64,000 nucleotides of DNA from Anarhynchus alexandrinus (taxonomy: Eukaryota > Chordata > Aves > Charadriiformes > Charadriidae): NCBI GenBank assembly GCA_008711295.1, contig VUYV01000080.1:3571557-3635556 (forward strand), read 5' to 3'. The notes under the pieces are model-generated. The model searched no databases, was not told the DNA's origin, and was given only the letters and a program-made list of their open reading frames with translations. The translations under genes were made by a program, and so were the position numbers. Each line of letters starts with the position of its first letter. Positions within the stretch are counted from its first letter, which is position 1. Below, in pieces: positions 60,161 to 64,000 of the stretch.

Positions 60161-62250
60161 GTTAATCTGATCAGGGGCTTCAGATGTGAGGATTTATGTT
60201 TGTCCCAGCTTGGCCAGGGTGACTCTAAGAACCACCACCACAAACACACAATAAAAAAAAATATGTACACACACATATATATTCACTAATATGTGTGCAA
60301 CTTGGTCTTACAATATATGCAACACAAATTGTTAAATGCACTAAGACTATTTAGAATACATAAAGCTGCATTTTTTAGCTCTTTTTTGGGTCACTGCAAC
60401 TGTTTGGAAGATGAGCGGTTGTTTCTTTTTCCCCAGGTTACAGAACTTTTCGCAATCGACTCTGCATCTCCACATAGTGCAGACATGCATTTTCTCAATC
60501 TGACCGCTCCGTACAGAAGACAAAACCCCAGAAACTCCTAAGTCACTTTTGGTCTTTGTTGAACAATATGAGCCTGTTAAAAATGAAAATCGTCCTGCTG
60601 AGAAATGCAGAGCAAAAGGCACATAAGGAATGCACAGCAGCTCACTGAGGGCTGGTCCGGGGCTGGGCTGTGTGCAGCGAGCGGCTCGAACGTGGAAGGA
60701 GGAGCACTCCTTCCCATGGGAGCAAGTCCTGACTGAGACGCCTTCCTGTGCCCCAGAAGGAATTTACTCTGTGGTAGGAGTGCACGCAGCGTTGCTTACA
60801 TCTCCCCGTCTTCCCCAGCCGTTGCACCCCGTCAGCTCCGTGGGGAGGGACGGCCTCTCTCTGTCTTCTGCCTGATGGGGCTCTATACACAGGCGCAAGT
60901 GTAAAACTTGCCCACATGTTAGGTGGCATCTCAGCTGGTCTTGAGAACTATGTCTCTCAAATGCTGAAACAGACATCAGATAGGCAGAGAAATCAATGGA
61001 GGACTGCAAGCTGCAGAAAGGAAGAACCCACATTGCCAGCAGAAATAAATTATTACGTTTTTTCATTCACCACTGGATTTAATTTTCTTTTTCTTATTAA
61101 AAAACCATCCTACGGCTGATAGCTTTCAAGTCTAACTACATATAGCCTGAAAAGCGATACAAGGAAGTATCAAATTCTTCCTTTCTATCAGTCTCTGGGT
61201 GGGTTTCTACTTGCTGCCTCCAGCCAAGTGCTTGCTCTCTCTGTAGTACAGCTCCTTTGGCAGTAGAGGGCACTTAGAATATGGACAAAACATAAAGAAA
61301 TGCCTTCTGAAACTTCCCTCAGAAAGCTTTTGTTTAGCTATGTGAAAGCTTCAATGCTGTCAAATGTTCTCTAGTTTAAAATAAGGAGATTTTTAACAGT
61401 GTTTGACTTTGTAGGTTATTTAATATCTCTGCTTTAAACAAAATTAAAAAGTTAATTTTGTTTTCCGTTTGAGTCGGGTTTTAGCATTGCAAATAGTCTA
61501 TCTAGGTTTATGTTTTTTGTCTGGTGTGCTATCAGCAAAGCAACAATATTTTATTATTTTGCTGACACTAGGAGTAAAGGAAATAATTTTTCCTTAGAAA
61601 ATGGTGAAAATAATTTTAGTAATATTTTAGGTTATTCTGGGGTCAAGTGAACCCATTCCAAAATAGGGAAACTCAATTATACAAGTGGTACAGAAGAAAG
61701 ATACTGCAATGAAAACCTAAAAAGTGGAAAAATGTGCCCCATTACTACATTTTGATTCTTCTAGGATGCTTTCATGAGAGCACATAGAAGGAATAGTTCT
61801 TCAGACTGCTGAGATCACTTATCTTCCCTGAAGCGCCCAGAAAGATTTGGACCTTCAGGGGACATGGGATGTCATCAATATTTGAATATGACTGTTACAC
61901 CTCTGCTCATAGTCAAATGATACCTTTCAATTACTCACATTAATAAATTTTACTGTTGAAGTAGACTGTACTTCACACCTATACACCTTCAGTAATGAGC
62001 CTATGAACTTAATCTCAAGTGAATTGTCCTTAAAAGTCAGTGGCATTTACTCATTTGAGGTGCTTATTTCGGGATCAGGCTTGCATGGCATATTTTCTGC
62101 CGCTCGTGGAATCTGGTAGTTGTAACAGCAATTGATGAGAAAATTATGTCATATCTCATACTGTTATATGAGAAAACATAGGGAGCAGATACTGTAAAAC
62201 AGGACAAAACAGACAGAAATTTTCTCCTTCTGCAGCTATTTGAAGGTGTT
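60161..62250. other. Unique noncoding sequence, no gene recognised
   Basis: It contains an A/CA/TA-rich simple stretch at 60235-60295 and a GC-richer part at 60640-60880 with overlapping frames on both strands (81-100 codons), none recognised. The region from 61380 to 61620 is very AT-rich. Confidence 0.45.
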
Positions 62251-62335
62251 GGATCAGGTCCATAAGTGCTATAAACTGATGCAGCTCCAGTGACTGAAAT
62301 GAAAGTCTGCGGATTTAGAGCAACTGAGGAACTGG
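62251..62335. mobile_element. Palindromic MITE-like element
   Basis: GGATCAGGTCCATAAGTGCT, AAACTGATGCAGCTCCAGTG and ACTGAAATGAAAGTCTGCGG, then ATTTAGAGCAACTGAGGAAC and TGG, follow the remembered archosaur element. In that element TGCTGATTTACACCAGCTGAGGATCTGG is the right arm and CAGCTCCATTGACTTCAATGGAG the centre. A possible second fragment lies at 62582-62640 (AACTGGTGTAGATGCACTGA). Confidence 0.45.
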
Positions 62336-64000
62336 TAAATTGTCTGTCAAAACACAGGAGTCAAACAGTGTGGGTGGGTTCTGGTTATATTAAATTACTG
62401 TCAGTGTTCACAGAGCTTCGAGAACAGGACAAGGAGAGGACCTTCTTTTCTAAACCTTCTTTTATATATAGTAACACAACATTTAAGTGGCTCATTATTT
62501 TTGTTTGGCCTAATTTGTGTTATCACTTGCAGTACTTCAACTTGTAGAAAGCCAACAGATTAATATTTTCGCAAGCATAAACTGGTGTAGATGCACTGAT
62601 TTACATCAAACAATTACATCAGCAGAGAACTTGATTTAGCAAGGCCAGACACCAGATAACTTTTCTCACCTAGCTTATTAAATTCTTCTAATGAGGCATC
62701 TTTAGTGAGTTTTGTCAGGGATGGTGTCTCTGCTTACTAAAATCCCATCTTCCTTGTCCTCTGGCTGAGCTAGCCATAGGCTTTCTGCAGAAACAGTGGT
62801 TAGCAGATCTTCATCAGTTCAGCCACAGCACAGCTACAATTAACGTGTCCATCCTATAAGAGGATATGACCAATATCACTTAACAGGATGCGGGATTTGT
62901 GACTCCCACTGATGTACCTATCAAGAAAAAAGACTAAGAGAAGAACTATGGTTGATCACCAGCAGGAGAAGGATCTGTCAAGAAGACAAAAGACTTGTTT
63001 GATCCTTATCCTATTTGGGTGAGGTGGGTAAGAGGTGGTGGAAAGTCTGCTACACCTGTTGTTGCAAAAGCTGCTGCTGTTACCTGATTGCACACGGTGT
63101 TTGCAATTCCTGCCCACAGTGCTCTCGTACCTCGTGTAATGGAAGCCCCTTCCTTCTCTCATGTTGTTTCTACCAAAAAGGTAGCATCAGCTTTCTTCTC
63201 TCTTCTGTACTTCCTGTGAATCAAAGGCACTGGCTGAAGCAGAAGTAATTGCCATGCATACAGCAGGAGCCAAGCACTTATTTCCATCTCTATTTCCAAA
63301 GGCTGAAGGAACATGTTAATTAACTAAGAACTTTCCATTTGAAAACTTCGACAACAGGAGAAAGCAACCACTGGAAAGGAAGAACTCGGCTTTTGTCAAC
63401 CAGCTATCAAACTGGTACAGTGGTTCGCAAAGGTTCTCCCAGATGCTTATTCCTACTCCCTTTCCCTCAGTCTGAATGCTGCTTATCACATGGTTAAGAT
63501 TCAACTCATAAAAACACGTCTCAGCAATTGGAATTTACCCTTTGACCTTCGTCTCCCCCCCTTTGTCCCCCTGCTGTGATGCACAAGCTTTGTCTTCACC
63601 AAACATCACTGTTACGCTGGTGAAAACTGCTTTTTGCACAAGTTCAAAAACTCAGCAGACAGCAGGGATGAAAGTATATATAGATACAAAAATATATATG
63701 CTATTGTTTTGTTGTCTCCTTACTGCACCCAGAGAAACATCAGAATGTTCTGGTTTTTGCCATTTTACATGCAAATACTTTTGTGCAATGATGCACCCAG
63801 TGAAAACAGACCGAGGAGGGGTGAATTATTCAGTACACTGAAATATTTCTTTGCATTTAAACGCTTTCTTGCACTGTGCGTCGGCATGTGTGTGTCCATG
63901 TGGGGCCAGGAATAGGTATGGCCCTGCTCCTGGTCTCTAAACTTCTACGTGGGGTCACTGTGGAGGAACGGCACATCTGCTTATGCTGGTTATTTGATGA
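62336..64000. other. Unique noncoding sequence to the end of the window
   Basis: No gene is recognised. Overlapping frames at 62956-63248 and 63542-63915 (62-99 codons) show no family features, although two overlapping plus frames at 63542-63915 could hide an exon. A short TA-rich patch lies at 63675-63700. Confidence 0.45.

Noticed and set aside
1..64000. A gene cluster, CRISPR array, retroviral genome or other novel system
   Set aside because: No direct-repeat/spacer array, no pair of LTRs, no long frames and no operon-like layout are visible. The window is vertebrate noncoding DNA.

Overview
This window reads as a stretch of bird nuclear DNA (most likely a neognath) with no protein-coding gene I can support. 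The strongest clue is a set of CR1 LINE copies whose 3' ends carry the avian tail made of repeated ATTCTATG-type units (57211-57353, 57508-58370, 29886-30438). Older layers fit an amniote/archosaur genome. They include strongly decayed CR1/L3-like LINE pieces, two MIR-like SINE remnants, and about a dozen short palindromic MITE-like remnants of a kind I remember from turtle, crocodile and bird sequence. Repeat density is low, the DNA is AT-rich, and open frames are short and random-looking. The longest frame (175 aa) lies inside a CR1. The whole looks like a gene desert or a very large intron. I see no exon, tRNA, rRNA or CRISPR array, and no recognisable retroviral coding region.

Layout. 1-15.9 kb: mostly unique sequence with small palindromic remnants (2464, 6376, 7029, 10329), a CpG-rich island (8915-9370) and minor tandem repeats. 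15.9-30.4 kb: a MIR-like element (15.94 kb), old CR1 pieces (19.17 kb plus strand, 20.54 kb minus strand), a complete-looking palindromic MITE (26.61 kb) and a younger 5'-truncated CR1 (29.89-30.44 kb, minus). 30.4-49.8 kb: mostly unique sequence with three CpG-rich patches, a minus-strand MIR-like element (36.45 kb), six palindromic remnants and an AT-rich, homeodomain-site-rich stretch at 48.0-48.75 kb that looks like a conserved noncoding element. 49.8-59.1 kb: a LINE-rich zone. It holds an old internal CR1 fragment with a recognisable reverse-transcriptase motif (49.83-50.72 kb), an old CR1 about 1.9 kb long interrupted by about 600 bp of foreign sequence (54.37-56.29 kb), a head-to-head pair of young CR1s forming an inverted repeat (57.21-58.37 kb, one carrying an internal GAAGA expansion), and another old CR1 3' end (58.74-59.06 kb). 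59.1-64 kb: unique sequence, one GC-richer patch and one MITE-like remnant.

No set of genes works together here. The plausible functional content is regulatory: CpG islands and homeobox-site-rich AT blocks, some possibly built from old transposon pieces. Family assignments rest on remembered consensus sequences, not on a database search, and the ends of decayed repeats are approximate to tens of bases. I found no convincing previously undescribed system. The best leads are the interrupted old CR1, the inverted CR1 pair and the isolated CpG islands.
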